A stretch of DNA of 64,000 nucleotides from Burkholderia ambifaria (GCF_001443045.1 NZ_LKPJ01000007.1:247102-311101); one strand, 5' to 3'; numbered from the stretch's first letter, positions 34,926-44,165 are shown. Program-made: numbers and translations. The notes: generated from the letters alone by a model not told the origin.

Positions 34926-35954
34926 TTACTTCGCCGCGTTCGCCGTCATCTTGAAGATGCCCTGCGCATTGCCCGCATCGAAACGCAGGTCCGTGACCCA
35001 GCGGCGCGCCGTCTGGTCGAACGTGCGGCGGCGGGTGATGAATTCATAGAACGAGCCCGGCACGTTGCGCTTCACCGTGCCGCCGTCGCGCGTGCGGAAC
35101 TCGCGCTCGACGATGTCCGCGCGATACGCGGTCTGGAACACGCGGCCCGAACGCGAGCGCTCGACTTCCGGCTTCATCGGCCGGCCCTTCGCCTTCTCGT
35201 CGTCGGACAGCTTGAACACGTCGGTCACGCGATCGGTCGCATGGTTGAACGCGTTGCCTTCGGTCGCGATCCATGCCATCTCGGCCGATTCGAGCAGCAG
35301 CGTCTCGTAGTCGAGTTCGTTCGGCAGGTCGTGCTGGCGAGCGAACGCGCCGACGATCTCGGGCAGCAGTGCGTGCGCGGCGTCGAGCGACAGCCAGCCT
35401 TCGCGCTCGATCTCCCACAACAGCGCGACGGCCGCCGGCGACAGCGGATCGCGCGACGAGCTCACGACGTTCGTCACGGCCTGCTGGAATTCTTTCGAGA
35501 AACGTTCCGGATGCAGTTCGCTGACGAAGAACTGCGCGATCTCGTCCGGCGCGTCTTCATGCGCGTATGCGCGGCCGGTCATGCCGAGCTTGTCGAGCGG
35601 GTAGCGGCCGTTCAGGCGAAAGCCGAGCGGACGCAGGATGCGCGTGAACGCGGCTTCGCCCGGCGGCAGCGCGCCCGTGTGCGGCCAGCGCACCGTGCGC
35701 AGCGCGCCGTGGTCGAAGTAGACCGAGCCGCCGTTCTCGATGGCATCGGCCGTGTACGCGCGGCCGTTCGCCGAACGTTCGAGCAGCCCTTCGAACAGCG
35801 CCATGTTCATCGCCTGGGCGATTTCCGCACGCGTGACGACGTCGGTTTCCCATTCGTCGAGGATGGCCGGCATGTTCAGGGTCGCGAACAGGGCGTCGGT
35901 CTTCGCCTGTCCCAGCAGCTTCGTCAGCAAGCTCTCGATATTCGGATTGCGCAT
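34926..35954 (-). CDS. 2-oxoadipate dioxygenase/decarboxylase (DUF1338, HglS/YdcJ family)
   Basis: 342 residues. Conserved DUF1338 blocks carry the iron ligands of this family: His82 in YFDHGALRTV, His238 in GNAFNHATDRV and Glu304 in SFYEFITRR. HglS of Pseudomonas putida turns 2-oxoadipate into D-2-hydroxyglutarate with O2 in D-lysine breakdown; the same reaction is inferred here. The chain is shorter than P. putida HglS (about 460), close to the shorter members of the family. The gene is divergent from a LysR regulator across 226 bp. Confidence 0.82.
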   Translation of the reverse strand: MRNPNIESLLTKLLGQAKTDALFATLNMPAILDEWETDVVTRAEIAQAMNMALFEGLLERSANGRAYTADAIENGGSVYFDHGALRTVRWPHTGALPPGEAAFTRILRPLGFRLNGRYPLDKLGMTGRAYAHEDAPDEIAQFFVSELHPERFSKEFQQAVTNVVSSSRDPLSPAAVALLWEIEREGWLSLDAAHALLPEIVGAFARQHDLPNELDYETLLLESAEMAWIATEGNAFNHATDRVTDVFKLSDDEKAKGRPMKPEVERSRSGRVFQTAYRADIVEREFRTRDGGTVKRNVPGSFYEFITRRRTFDQTARRWVTDLRFDAGNAQGIFKMTANAAK

Positions 35955-36085
35955 CAGGATTCTCGTCTCGGGGGACCGCCGGCAAACGTGCCGGCAACTC
36001 GGGTGGCCGGCCGCCCAACGGGCGCCTTGCCTTGCGTGGGATGCATTATTCAAAGGGTTGCAGCGGGGCGTAAAGCGAGATTAAA

Positions 36086-36114
36086 TTGACACGTGATGAG
36101 TTTTTGGAATTATT
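36086..36114 (+). promoter_or_regulatory. sigma-70-like promoter of the LysR gene
   Basis: TTGACA (36086-36091) and ATTATT (36109-36114) are separated by 17 bp. The start codon is 67 bp on. It lies within the divergent region shared with the DUF1338 gene. Confidence 0.55.
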
Positions 36115-36180
36115 CGCGGCCTCCGCACTCGTCCGCCGGCCCGCCGTGGGCGGGTCCGTTTGTCAGACAAAACGAGCATC

Positions 36181-37131
36181 ATGCGCAAATTCAAGATCCC
36201 CAACATGGGTGCGCTCGTGGCTTTCGAAGCCGCGGCGCGCCACGAGAGCTTCACGCACGCGGCGAAGGAGCTGTTCCTGACCGAAAGCGCGGTATCGCGG
36301 CAGATCGCGACGCTTGAAGCGAGCCTCGGCGTGCGGCTGTTCGCGCGCGTGAAGCAGCGCGTCGTGCTGACGCGCGCCGGCAAGCTGTACGGCACGCAGG
36401 TGCGGCGCGCGCTCGAGGCGCTCGATCGCGACACGCTGTCGATCATCGCGCACGGCAGCGGCGGCGGCTACCTGGAGCTCGCCGTGCTGCCGACCTTCGC
36501 ATCGCACTGGCTGATCCCGCGCATCAAGAGCTTCTACGACCGCACGCCGGACGTGCGCGTGAACATGGGCAGCCGCACCGACCTGTTCTCGTTCGAGGAC
36601 ACGCACTTCGAAGCCGCGATCCACTACGGCAAGCCGACCTGGCCGGGCACCTCGTCCGACTACCTGTTCGGCGAGGAAGTCGTACCGATCTGCTCGCCCG
36701 CGCTGCTCGACGGGCCGGTCGAACGCGTGGAGGACCTGCTCGCATATCCGCTGCTGCACTCGACCACGCGTCCCGGCGCGTGGGCGCAATGGTTCGAGAC
36801 GCACGGCGTCGAGGACATCCGCACGATGCAGGGCGTGCGCTACGAACTCCACACGATGCTGATCAGCGCGGCCGCAGCCGGGCTCGGGATCGCGCTGGTG
36901 CCGAAGTTCTTCGTCGAGGAACAGCTGCAGCAGCTCGGCCTGGTCGTGCCGTGCGACGCGGCGACGGTCGGCGATTCGGCGTACTACCTCGTGTATCCGA
37001 CCGAGTTCAGCCACAGCAAGCCGCTGGAGTCGTTTCGTGCGTGGTTGCTGGAACAGGCGAGCGCGTATGCGGCGCCGGGGCGGGAGGAAAACGACGTGGA
37101 GGATGGCGAAGACGACGAGGACGTCGAATAA
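36181..37131 (+). CDS. LysR-family regulator (GcvA-like)
   Basis: 316 residues from ATG 36181; an in-frame TTG at 36160 is less likely. KFKIPNMGALVAFEAAARHE and FTHAAKELFLTESAVSRQIA are the HTH of the GcvA/AmpR subgroup; the effector domain includes LELAVLPTFASHWLIPRI. The C-terminus ends in an acidic run (EENDVEDGEDDEDVE), which is unusual. Divergent to the 2-oxoadipate dioxygenase gene, so a lysine or aminoadipate catabolic signal is likely. Confidence 0.9.
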   Translation: MRKFKIPNMGALVAFEAAARHESFTHAAKELFLTESAVSRQIATLEASLGVRLFARVKQRVVLTRAGKLYGTQVRRALEALDRDTLSIIAHGSGGGYLELAVLPTFASHWLIPRIKSFYDRTPDVRVNMGSRTDLFSFEDTHFEAAIHYGKPTWPGTSSDYLFGEEVVPICSPALLDGPVERVEDLLAYPLLHSTTRPGAWAQWFETHGVEDIRTMQGVRYELHTMLISAAAAGLGIALVPKFFVEEQLQQLGLVVPCDAATVGDSAYYLVYPTEFSHSKPLESFRAWLLEQASAYAAPGREENDVEDGEDDEDVE

Positions 37132-37724
37132 CGCGCGGCATCGCGATGTAGCGTGCTTCGCCGTCTTGTCGTACGGACGGGCGCCCTGCTTGAGCACCGC
37201 GCTGACGCGCCAATGTCGGTAATGCCGGCAATGTCGGAACAGGGAAAAAACGGGACGACGAGGATGCCGGGAGACGCGAGTGGTCCGGTGCGCGCCGGGC
37301 GGGCAACCCCGACCCGGCGCTCCGGGCAGCCGACCTCGCTTCGGCAGCGCGGCGGACCTTCTCTCATTTCTTCACTGCGTATGTTTTCTCTCAGGTTCGG
37401 GGGCATTTTTTACTTCACCGCGCCCGGCCATTATCCGCCCAAACCGGTCGAAGTGAAACGTTTGCGCTTGCGCCGGGCAACTTATTCCCGGCATTCGGAA
37501 ACAATCCTTCAAAACGCTTACGAACCAAACGATCTCGCTCGGCAAATCTTGCAATCGGCTCGGCGTTCCTTTCTAATGGAACTGGTTCCATTCCGCGTTT
37601 CGGCCACGCCGTCGCGTGACGCCTCGACGTTCGCGCGTCATGATGCCGATTCAGGATCGAGGATCATTCAGTTCAGGATTCCGCATCGCCCGTCCTTCCC
37701 GGACACCCGTCAAACGAGACCGTC
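37132..37724. other. 593-bp intergenic region upstream of the GapN-like gene
   Basis: No gene supported; the part from about 37370 to 37600 is visibly less GC-rich, as expected of a promoter region. It contains the palindrome listed separately at 37575-37592. Confidence 0.5.
37575..37592. promoter_or_regulatory. 18-bp palindrome, candidate operator
   Basis: AATGGAAC-TG-GTTCCATT, a perfect 8-bp inverted repeat with a 2-bp centre, 132 bp before the GapN-like start. It has the size of a dimeric repressor site. Confidence 0.5.
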
Positions 37725-39353
37725 ATGCCCGATTCCGCCTCCCTGCAGCAGTTGTTTCCCGCCTATCAAGACATCCCCGCCGAGTTCCGGCTCGCCGCAC
37801 CGATCCACCAGCGCGTGTCGCTGGTCGACGGCGCGCTGCGCCCGTGGGACGGCACGACCAAGACCGTGCTGTCGCCCGTGTGCGTGCGCCAGCCGGACGG
37901 CAGCGTCGCGCAGATGGAGATCGGCAGCTATCCGGTGATGGGCGAGACGGAAAGCGACGCGGCGCTCGACGCCGCGGTGCGCGCGTACGACTCGGGCCGC
38001 GGCGAGTGGCCCACGATGAAGGTCGAGCAGCGCATCGCGTGCATGCAGGACTTCATCAAGCGGATGGTCGCGCAGCGCGAGCTGGTCGTGAACCTGATCA
38101 TGTGGGAGATCGGCAAGAGCCTCGCCGATTCGCAGAAGGAGTTCGACCGCACCGTCACGTACATGACGCAGACGATCGACGCGCTGAAGGAGCTCGACAA
38201 CGCGAACTCGCGCTTCGTGATCGCGGAAGGCACGATCGGCCAGATCCGCCGCACGCCGCTCGGCGTGGTGCTGTGCATGGGGCCGTACAACTATCCGCTG
38301 AACGAGACCTTCGCGACGCTGATCCCCGCGCTGCTGATGGGCAACACCGTGGTCTTCAAGCCGCCTCAGTACGGCACGCTGCTGTTCGAGCCGCTGCTCG
38401 AGGCGTTCCGCGACGCGTTCCCGAAAGGCGTGATCAACACGATCTACGCGCCGGGCGCGGTGGTCGTGCCGCACATGCTCGCGTCGGGCAAGATCAACGT
38501 GCTCGCGCTGATCGGATCGAGCAAGGTCGCCGATCACCTGAAGAAGCAGCATCCGAAGTCGCACCGGCTGCGCGCGATCCTCGGCCTCGACGCGAAGAAC
38601 GCGGCGATCGTGCTGCCCGACGCCGATCTCGACCTCACCGTGAAGGAGTGCCTGCTCGGCGCGCTGTCGTTCAACGGCCAGCGCTGTACCGCGCTGAAGA
38701 TGCTGCTCGTGCACCGGTCGATCGTCGACGAATTCCTGAAGCGCTTCACCGCCGCGCTCGAACAGCTGAAGATCGGCATGCCGTGGGAGAAAGGCGTCAG
38801 CATCACGCCGCTGCCGGGCATGCATCGCACCACCTACATGACCGATGCGATCGACGACGCGAAGGCGAAGGGCGCGCAGGTCGTCAACCACTCGGGCGGC
38901 GAGTTCAGCAAGACGCTGTTCTACCCGGCCGTCGTGTATCCGGTGTCCGAAGGCATGAAGCTGTATCGCGAGGAGCAGTTCGGGCCGATCATTCCGGTCG
39001 CGCCGTTCGACGACGTGGAAACCGCGCTCGACTACGTGACGACGTCGGAGCACGGCCAGCAGGTCAGCATCTTCGGTTCCGATCCGGCGCAGATCGGCGC
39101 GCTCGTCGATCCGCTCGTGAACCAGGTGTGCCGCGTGAACATCAACTGCCAGTGCCAGCGCGGGCCCGACGTGTTCCCGTTCGCGGGGCGCAAGGATTCG
39201 GCGGAAGGCACGCTGTCGGTGACCGATGCGCTGCGCGCGTTCTCGATCCGTTCGATGGTCGCGGCCAAGCAGACCGACGGCAGCAAGCAACTGCTCGATT
39301 CGATCGTGTCGGACCACCACTCGAAGTTCATCAACACGGGCTTCATTTTCTGA
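37725..39353 (+). CDS. NADP-dependent aldehyde dehydrogenase, GapN/ALDH11-like
   Basis: 542 residues. It follows the ALDH fold with the GapN-type active-site block FNGQRCTALK (catalytic Cys321) and GPYNYPLNETFATLIPALLM. At the place of the usual ELGGK general-base motif it reads LGLDAKN (286-292), so the catalytic Glu seems absent. Non-phosphorylating GapN oxidises glyceraldehyde 3-phosphate to 3-phosphoglycerate with NADP. The closest annotated relatives carry that name, but the altered motif makes the substrate and mechanism uncertain. It is monocistronic and ends in a strong terminator. Confidence 0.85.
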   Translation: MPDSASLQQLFPAYQDIPAEFRLAAPIHQRVSLVDGALRPWDGTTKTVLSPVCVRQPDGSVAQMEIGSYPVMGETESDAALDAAVRAYDSGRGEWPTMKVEQRIACMQDFIKRMVAQRELVVNLIMWEIGKSLADSQKEFDRTVTYMTQTIDALKELDNANSRFVIAEGTIGQIRRTPLGVVLCMGPYNYPLNETFATLIPALLMGNTVVFKPPQYGTLLFEPLLEAFRDAFPKGVINTIYAPGAVVVPHMLASGKINVLALIGSSKVADHLKKQHPKSHRLRAILGLDAKNAAIVLPDADLDLTVKECLLGALSFNGQRCTALKMLLVHRSIVDEFLKRFTAALEQLKIGMPWEKGVSITPLPGMHRTTYMTDAIDDAKAKGAQVVNHSGGEFSKTLFYPAVVYPVSEGMKLYREEQFGPIIPVAPFDDVETALDYVTTSEHGQQVSIFGSDPAQIGALVDPLVNQVCRVNINCQCQRGPDVFPFAGRKDSAEGTLSVTDALRAFSIRSMVAAKQTDGSKQLLDSIVSDHHSKFINTGFIF

Positions 39354-39378
39354 AGCACTGAAGCGGGTTCGATGCGAT

Positions 39379-39414
39379 GGATGATCCGCCGCGCGTTCGC
39401 GCGGCGGATCATCC
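39379..39414. terminator. bidirectional intrinsic terminator
   Basis: A perfect 16-bp inverted repeat (arms 39379-39394 and 39399-39414, GGATGATCCGCCGCGC type) with a GTTC loop stands between the converging GapN-like and LysE genes. Confidence 0.85.
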
Positions 39415-39439
39415 GTTCATATGCGTGCGGGTCGTACGT

Positions 39440-40072
39440 TCATACGTTCGACGCCAGCAACCTGATGCCCGCCACACCGAACACCACCGCGAGACACGCT
39501 TCCATCGCGCGCCGGCCGCGCACGTAGAGCCGGCGCGCGCCGTCCGTCGAGAACACCAGCGCATAGCCGCCGAACACCAGGCACCCGATCGCGATGCAGC
39601 CCGGCACGACGGCGCCGTGCGACGCGCCCGCGCCGTTCGACGACAGCGCGACGATCGACACCCACACCAGGATGGCTTTCGGATTCGTCAGGTGCAGCAT
39701 CGCGCCGCGTGCGTAGAAGCGCGACAGCGTCTGATCGGGCGCCGCCTTCAGCGTGGCGGCAGCCTTGGCCGACCACGCGGTGCGCCCCGACTTGAACGCG
39801 AGCCACAGCAGGTACACGCCGCCGAACAGCTTGATCGCGACCAGCAGCTTCGACCACGCGAGCAGCGCCGCCGATACGCCCAGCGCGGCCACCGTCGCCC
39901 AGAACATCGATCCCGAGATGACGCCGAGCGCGAACGCGAGCGCCGCCTTGCGGCCATGGTTCGCGGCGACCGACATGATCGCGAGATTGCTCGGGCCGGG
40001 GCTGGCCGTGCCGACGAAATAAGCCGTGTAGGCCAGCAGCAGGTTGGCCGAGAAGAAGGCGTGGACGCTCAT
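39440..40072 (-). CDS. LysE/RhtB-family amino acid exporter
   Basis: 210 residues from ATG 40072 with GAGG seven bases upstream. About six membrane segments. AYFVGTASPGPSNLAIMSVA and LTNPKAILVWVSIVAL are the LysE/RhtB signatures (GPxxL and NPKA). It exports an amino acid or derivative such as homoserine, threonine or lysine; no adjacent regulator gives a hint. Confidence 0.92.
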   Translation of the reverse strand: MSVHAFFSANLLLAYTAYFVGTASPGPSNLAIMSVAANHGRKAALAFALGVISGSMFWATVAALGVSAALLAWSKLLVAIKLFGGVYLLWLAFKSGRTAWSAKAAATLKAAPDQTLSRFYARGAMLHLTNPKAILVWVSIVALSSNGAGASHGAVVPGCIAIGCLVFGGYALVFSTDGARRLYVRGRRAMEACLAVVFGVAGIRLLASNV

Positions 40073-40684
40073 GTCGAACCTCGCGAGGATGATCCCCGGA
40101 TTGTTCGCAAACACGGCGCGGCTGCCCATGGACAGTTGTCCGGTTATTCGCTGGGCCAGTTGGGTGGCGCGGGCGACGACGTTGCGCTCGCATCCGGATC
40201 GCCGCGCGCAAAACGTCTCGAATCTGAAACATCCCGCGCAGGTGGCGCGGCATTCGATCGTGCGGCGGACCTCGTTGCGGCGCGCGGCACACAACCGGCC
40301 CGAGGCCGCCGGGACGCCCGACACACCGGCGTCGCGACCTTCCGGCGATGCGTCGGCTGAAACGCACAGTTGGTTTCAACCCGACATTACGTTACATCGC
40401 TGAAGCATTTCATCCGTCCGGGCCCTCTCGTGCGGCCGAGCGCGACCGAGGGCAGCGTACGGACACCCGCGTCGATTTTCCGTGCAAGCCAGTAGCGGCG
40501 GGACACGCTGGCCGCTGCCGCGACTCGCGGCAACCGTGCTCGACCACCGGATCGCGGCGCTGGTACGGAACCTGCATTCGCAGTGCAGTGACAACCGCGC
40601 CGCCGGTTGGTGCGGACATGAACCCGGATCGGGACCCGTCCACCGGATACGCCCGAACGATCCACGCAAGCAACGAGGTTCCTC
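40073..40684. other. 612-bp intergenic region
   Basis: No gene supported on either strand. It contains the promoter of the LysE gene and of the following small gene. No repeat or strong hairpin seen. Confidence 0.5.
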
Positions 40685-41008
40685 ATGGATGCGCTGCCCA
40701 ACTCATCCGATACGTCGTTCCAGCTCTTTCTCGCGAAACTGCTCGAACAGCCGCAGCCCGAATGGACCGAAAAGCAGCAGATGGAACTCGAGATGGCGCG
40801 TGCGCTGTCGACCCAGATGGTCCACTTCGCCGAAGGCATGCGCGGCGGCAACGCGGATCTCGCGCGCTGCCTCGTGCTGCTGCGCTACGCGAAGGTCCTC
40901 GACTTCATGCTGACGTCGCTCGCCGCACGCCGCGACATTCACCCGCAGACGCTGCGCACGCTGTTCCGGCTCGCGAACCTGAAGGTCGACGACGCGTATC
41001 CGGTCTGA
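40685..41008 (+). CDS. 107-residue hypothetical protein
   Basis: ATG 40685 has GAGG six bases upstream. The chain is predicted all-helical, acidic at the start (WTEKQQMELEMARALSTQMV) and ends LRTLFRLANLKVDDAYPV. No signal peptide, membrane segment or recognised motif. GC use fits the chromosome, so it is a resident gene. It converges with the OYE-type gene. Confidence 0.65.
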   Translation: MDALPNSSDTSFQLFLAKLLEQPQPEWTEKQQMELEMARALSTQMVHFAEGMRGGNADLARCLVLLRYAKVLDFMLTSLAARRDIHPQTLRTLFRLANLKVDDAYPV

Positions 41009-41044
41009 GCGGGCACCGGGCCGCACAACGCACCGCCCCTACGG

Positions 41045-42280
41045 CTAGCGCGCAACCCGCCCCGCCATCCACTTGCGGTAACGCCGCGTCTGGCACTGCG
41101 CGGCCATCTGCTGCGACACCAGCGCGCGCAGCGGCGACACGCCCGGATGCGTGCGTCGCCCCGCGCTCAACCGCGCGAGCTGGAACTTCACGACGGCCAT
41201 GTTCGCCAGCGCGCCCAGCGCCTTGTTCTTCCACCGGATCGGCTGCAGCGCCGGCGCGCTGTCCTTGCCGGCCTGCCAGGCGCGCGGCAGGTTCGGATCG
41301 ATCGACAGCGCGGTCGCGATGCCGACCATCGCCACGCCGCTGGCGACCACCTGCTCGGCCACCGCGCGGCGCCGGATCCCGCCCGTGACCATCAGCGGCA
41401 TGCGTGCGACCGCCGTGATGTCCCGCGCGAATTCGAGGAAATACGCTTCCCGGGCCAACGTGCGTCCGTCGCGCGCCTCGCCCTGCATCGCCGGCACTTC
41501 ATAGCTGCCGCCCGACAGCTCGACGAGATCGACGCCGAGCGGATTCAGCAGTTCCACGACGCGCTTCGCATCGTCCGCGCTGAAGCCGCCGCGCTGGAAG
41601 TCGGCCGAATTCAGCTTGACCGACACGACGAACGCGGGCGACACCGTCGCACGCACGGCGCGGACGATGTCGAGCAGCAGCCGCGCGCGGTGCTCGATGC
41701 TGCCGCCCCACGCGTCCTGCCGGCGGTTCGTCAGCGGCGACAGGAACTGGCTCAGCAGGTAACCGTGCGCCGCGTGGATCTGCACGCCGGTGAAGCCGCT
41801 TTGCTCGGCGAGCTGCGCGGCGCGCACGAAGCGCTGCTGCACGTCGGCGATGTCGGCTTCCGTCATCTCCTTCGGCACCGGGAACTGCTTCGACAGCGCG
41901 CCGAGCGCGAGCGGCACGGCCGACGGCGCGAGCGTCGTCTGGCCGAGCGCCGCCTGCATCTGGCGCCCCGGATGGTTGATCTGCATCCAGACATGCGCGC
42001 CGCCGGAGCGTGCGACCTGCGCCCACCGGCGGAAGCGGTCGAGATGCGCGTCGCTGTCGAGCACGACGCCGTTCGGCCCCGTCATCGCGCGGCCGTCCAC
42101 CATCACGTTGCCGGTCAGGATCAGGCCGGCCCGGCCGTCGGCCCATGCCTGGTACAGGCGCAGCAACGCATCGGACGGCGCGTGATCCGCGTCGGCCATG
42201 TTCTCCTCCATCGCGGCCTTGGCCAGCCGGTTCGGAATCACCGCGCCATTGGGCAGTGTGAGGGGGGCAAACAGGTTCAT
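41045..42280 (-). CDS. NADH:flavin oxidoreductase, old yellow enzyme family
   Basis: 411 residues from ATG 42280 (GAGG eight bases upstream); ATG 42289 lacks room for a site. TIM-barrel FMN enzyme with LPNGAVIPNRLAKAAMEEN, the active-site HAAHGYLLSQFLSPLTNRR and VTGGIRRR for FMN phosphate. It resembles the single-domain 2,4-dienoyl-CoA reductase/enoate reductase-like group and reduces activated C=C bonds or nitro groups. A divergent MerR regulator and its 19-bp-spaced promoter control it. Confidence 0.92.
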   Translation of the reverse strand: MNLFAPLTLPNGAVIPNRLAKAAMEENMADADHAPSDALLRLYQAWADGRAGLILTGNVMVDGRAMTGPNGVVLDSDAHLDRFRRWAQVARSGGAHVWMQINHPGRQMQAALGQTTLAPSAVPLALGALSKQFPVPKEMTEADIADVQQRFVRAAQLAEQSGFTGVQIHAAHGYLLSQFLSPLTNRRQDAWGGSIEHRARLLLDIVRAVRATVSPAFVVSVKLNSADFQRGGFSADDAKRVVELLNPLGVDLVELSGGSYEVPAMQGEARDGRTLAREAYFLEFARDITAVARMPLMVTGGIRRRAVAEQVVASGVAMVGIATALSIDPNLPRAWQAGKDSAPALQPIRWKNKALGALANMAVVKFQLARLSAGRRTHPGVSPLRALVSQQMAAQCQTRRYRKWMAGRVAR

Positions 42281-42308
42281 GGTGGGCATCCTCGATTGAC
42301 GATGCCCA

Positions 42309-42339
42309 ACCTTAACTTTAAAGTCAGCTTCAAGGTCAA
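42309..42339 (-). promoter_or_regulatory. MerR-type promoter with 19-bp spacer for the OYE-family gene
   Basis: On the minus strand TTGACC (-35, 42334-42339) and TAAGGT (-10, 42309-42314) are 19 bp apart. The spacer is filled by an imperfect dyad ACCTT...AAGGT (42309-42336). Over-long spacers with a central dyad are the mark of promoters untwisted by MerR activators. Confidence 0.85.
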
Positions 42340-42357
42340 GCCCCTCAGGAGCACACC

Positions 42358-42825
42358 ATGAAAATCGGCGAACTGGCGCGCACCAGCGGCATCGCGGCGT
42401 CGCGTATCCGGTTCTACGAAGCGAGCGGCCTGCTCGAACCGGCACGTCGGCAGGCGAACGGCTATCGGGAATACGGGCCGGAAGCGCTGACGCGGCTCGC
42501 GATCATCGATCGCGCGCAGCGCGCGGGTTTCGCGCTCGATGAAATCCGCGCGGTGCTGCCGCCCGATCTCGGCGCGTGGCCGCGCGACGAGCTGCTCCAG
42601 ACATTGCGGCACAAGGTCGACGAAATCGCGCTGCTGGAGCAGCGGCTCGCGCAGAACCGCCGCAGCCTGCAGGCGCTGATCGACGAGATCGCGAACAAGC
42701 CCGCCGGCGAGGATTGCGCGGGCGCCGCGCAACGCATGCTCGACAAGCTGTGCAAGGAAGAGGCCGAGGCCGCAGCGGCGCCTGCGCCGGTGTCGCACCC
42801 GAGGCCGGCACGCAAGCGCGCGTGA
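42358..42825 (+). CDS. MerR-family regulator
   Basis: 155 residues. MKIGELARTSGIAASRIRFYEASGLL is the MerR winged helix (in part KIGELARTSGIAASRIRF), followed by a coiled-coil dimerisation helix (LLQTLRHKVDEIALLEQRL). One Cys pair is far apart (about residues 120 and 131, EDCAGAAQ and KLCKEE), not a typical metal site, so it probably senses an organic electrophile or oxidant that the OYE-type enzyme removes. Divergent to that gene across 77 bp. Confidence 0.92.
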   Translation: MKIGELARTSGIAASRIRFYEASGLLEPARRQANGYREYGPEALTRLAIIDRAQRAGFALDEIRAVLPPDLGAWPRDELLQTLRHKVDEIALLEQRLAQNRRSLQALIDEIANKPAGEDCAGAAQRMLDKLCKEEAEAAAAPAPVSHPRPARKRA

Positions 42826-42970
42826 GCACGCGTGTACACGCATGGCGCCGGCTGTCCGCGGTGCATGGCCACATGGATTTGCTTACGTCGCAGGTAATCG
42901 ACGCGCATCGCCCGCGCGCCGATCATGGCTGCATCGATCGACGCATCGCATCGACACCCCGGAGCCCGCC

Positions 42971-43291
42971 ATGACCGCCTACGCCATCGCCCACCTGCAC
43001 GACGTTCAAATGTGCGACGACATCGTCGAATACCTCGAACGCATCGACGGCACGCTCGCGCCATTCGACGGCCGTTTCGTCATTCACGGCGCGCGGCCCG
43101 ACGTGCGCGAAGGCGTGTGGCACGGCGACCTGATCGCGATCGCCTTTCCCGATCTCGCCGCGGCGCGCGCCTGGTACGAATCGGATGCGTACCGGCAGAT
43201 CCAGCCGCTACGCGCCCGGCACGCGAGCGGCCCGTTGATCCTGATCGACGGCGTCGACGAGTCGCACAAGGCGACGGACATCCTGCGCTGA
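42971..43291 (+). CDS. DUF1330 family protein
   Basis: 106 residues with the ferredoxin-like DUF1330 pattern: YAIAHLHDVQMCDDIVEYLE, GRFVIHGARPDVREG, and IAFPDLAAARAWYESDAYR. These small dimeric alpha/beta-barrel proteins have no settled function. GGAG precedes ATG 42971. It lies downstream of the MerR gene (145 bp) on the same strand. Confidence 0.85.
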   Translation: MTAYAIAHLHDVQMCDDIVEYLERIDGTLAPFDGRFVIHGARPDVREGVWHGDLIAIAFPDLAAARAWYESDAYRQIQPLRARHASGPLILIDGVDESHKATDILR

Positions 43292-43294
43292 GCC

Positions 43295-43328
43295 GCGTCG
43301 CATGCGACACATGCATCGCATGCGACGC
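43295..43328. terminator. bidirectional hairpin between DUF1330 and uronate dehydrogenase genes
   Basis: GCGTCGCATGCG and CGCATGCGACGC form a perfect 12-bp stem with a 10-bp loop. The arms touch the stops of both converging genes. Confidence 0.7.
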
Positions 43329-44165
43329 TTACTTCGCGTTGCGCTCCATCGGCTCGCCGACGACGAAACCGCCGCCCTGGTAGCGCTGCGCGGGATCGTC
43401 GTACTCGGCGGTCGGCGCCGTCGGCGGGAACAGCCCCGCGAACTGCGCCGAGCTGTCCTGCGGCCGGAAGCCGAGGAAGCCGGCCTTCGTGTTGTCCCAC
43501 CACTTCACCGGGTTGTCCGACACGCCGTAGACGATCGCGTGCCCGACGCGGTTCGTCAGCAGCGAGCAGCGCACGAGCTCGATGAAGTCGCGATAGCTGA
43601 GGAACGTGACGAGCATGCGCGGATTCTTCGGCGCCTCGAACGACGAACCGATCCTCAGGCACACCGTTTCGATCCCGAACCGGTCGAAGTAGTAGCGCGA
43701 CAGCGACTCGCCGAAGCACTTCGTCACGCCATAGAGACTGTCCGGACGCAGCGGCGAATCGGCATCGAGCACTTCCGTGACCGGATGGAAACCGATCGCA
43801 TGGTTCGAGCTCGCGAACACGATCCGCTTCACGCCGTGCTTGCGCGCGGCTTCATACAGGTTGTACGTGCCGGTGATGTTCGCACCCACGAGATCGTCGA
43901 ACGGCGCATCGACCGAAATGCCGCCGAGGTGGACGATCGCGTCGACGCCGTCGACGAGGTCCATCACCGCCGGCCGGTCGGCCAGATCGACGACACGGGT
44001 TTCTTCGTGCGCGGCCGCGTCGTCCAGCGCGGCGATGTCGCTCACGCGCACGACGTCGGCCCAGTTCGCCAGCGCGCCGCGCACCTGGCGGCCGAGGTTG
44101 CCGGCCGCGCCGGTCAGCAGCAGGCGCCCGAACGGCTTGCGTGCGCCGGTGGATGAGGCGTTCAT
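43329..44165 (-). CDS. udh: uronate dehydrogenase (NAD-dependent, SDR family)
   Basis: 278 residues. Rossmann motif TGAAGNLG at 18-25; catalytic Tyr145 and Lys149 in SLYGVTK; FASSNHAIGFHPV and IGSSFEAPKNPRMLVTFLSY match known Udh enzymes. It oxidises galacturonate or glucuronate to the aldarolactone. AAGGAG lies before ATG 44165, and a perfect LacI-type palindrome lies 70 bp upstream. Together with the LacI regulator and hexuronate-type transporter it forms an oxidative uronate pathway entry. Confidence 0.9.
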   Translation of the reverse strand: MNASSTGARKPFGRLLLTGAAGNLGRQVRGALANWADVVRVSDIAALDDAAAHEETRVVDLADRPAVMDLVDGVDAIVHLGGISVDAPFDDLVGANITGTYNLYEAARKHGVKRIVFASSNHAIGFHPVTEVLDADSPLRPDSLYGVTKCFGESLSRYYFDRFGIETVCLRIGSSFEAPKNPRMLVTFLSYRDFIELVRCSLLTNRVGHAIVYGVSDNPVKWWDNTKAGFLGFRPQDSSAQFAGLFPPTAPTAEYDDPAQRYQGGGFVVGEPMERNAK

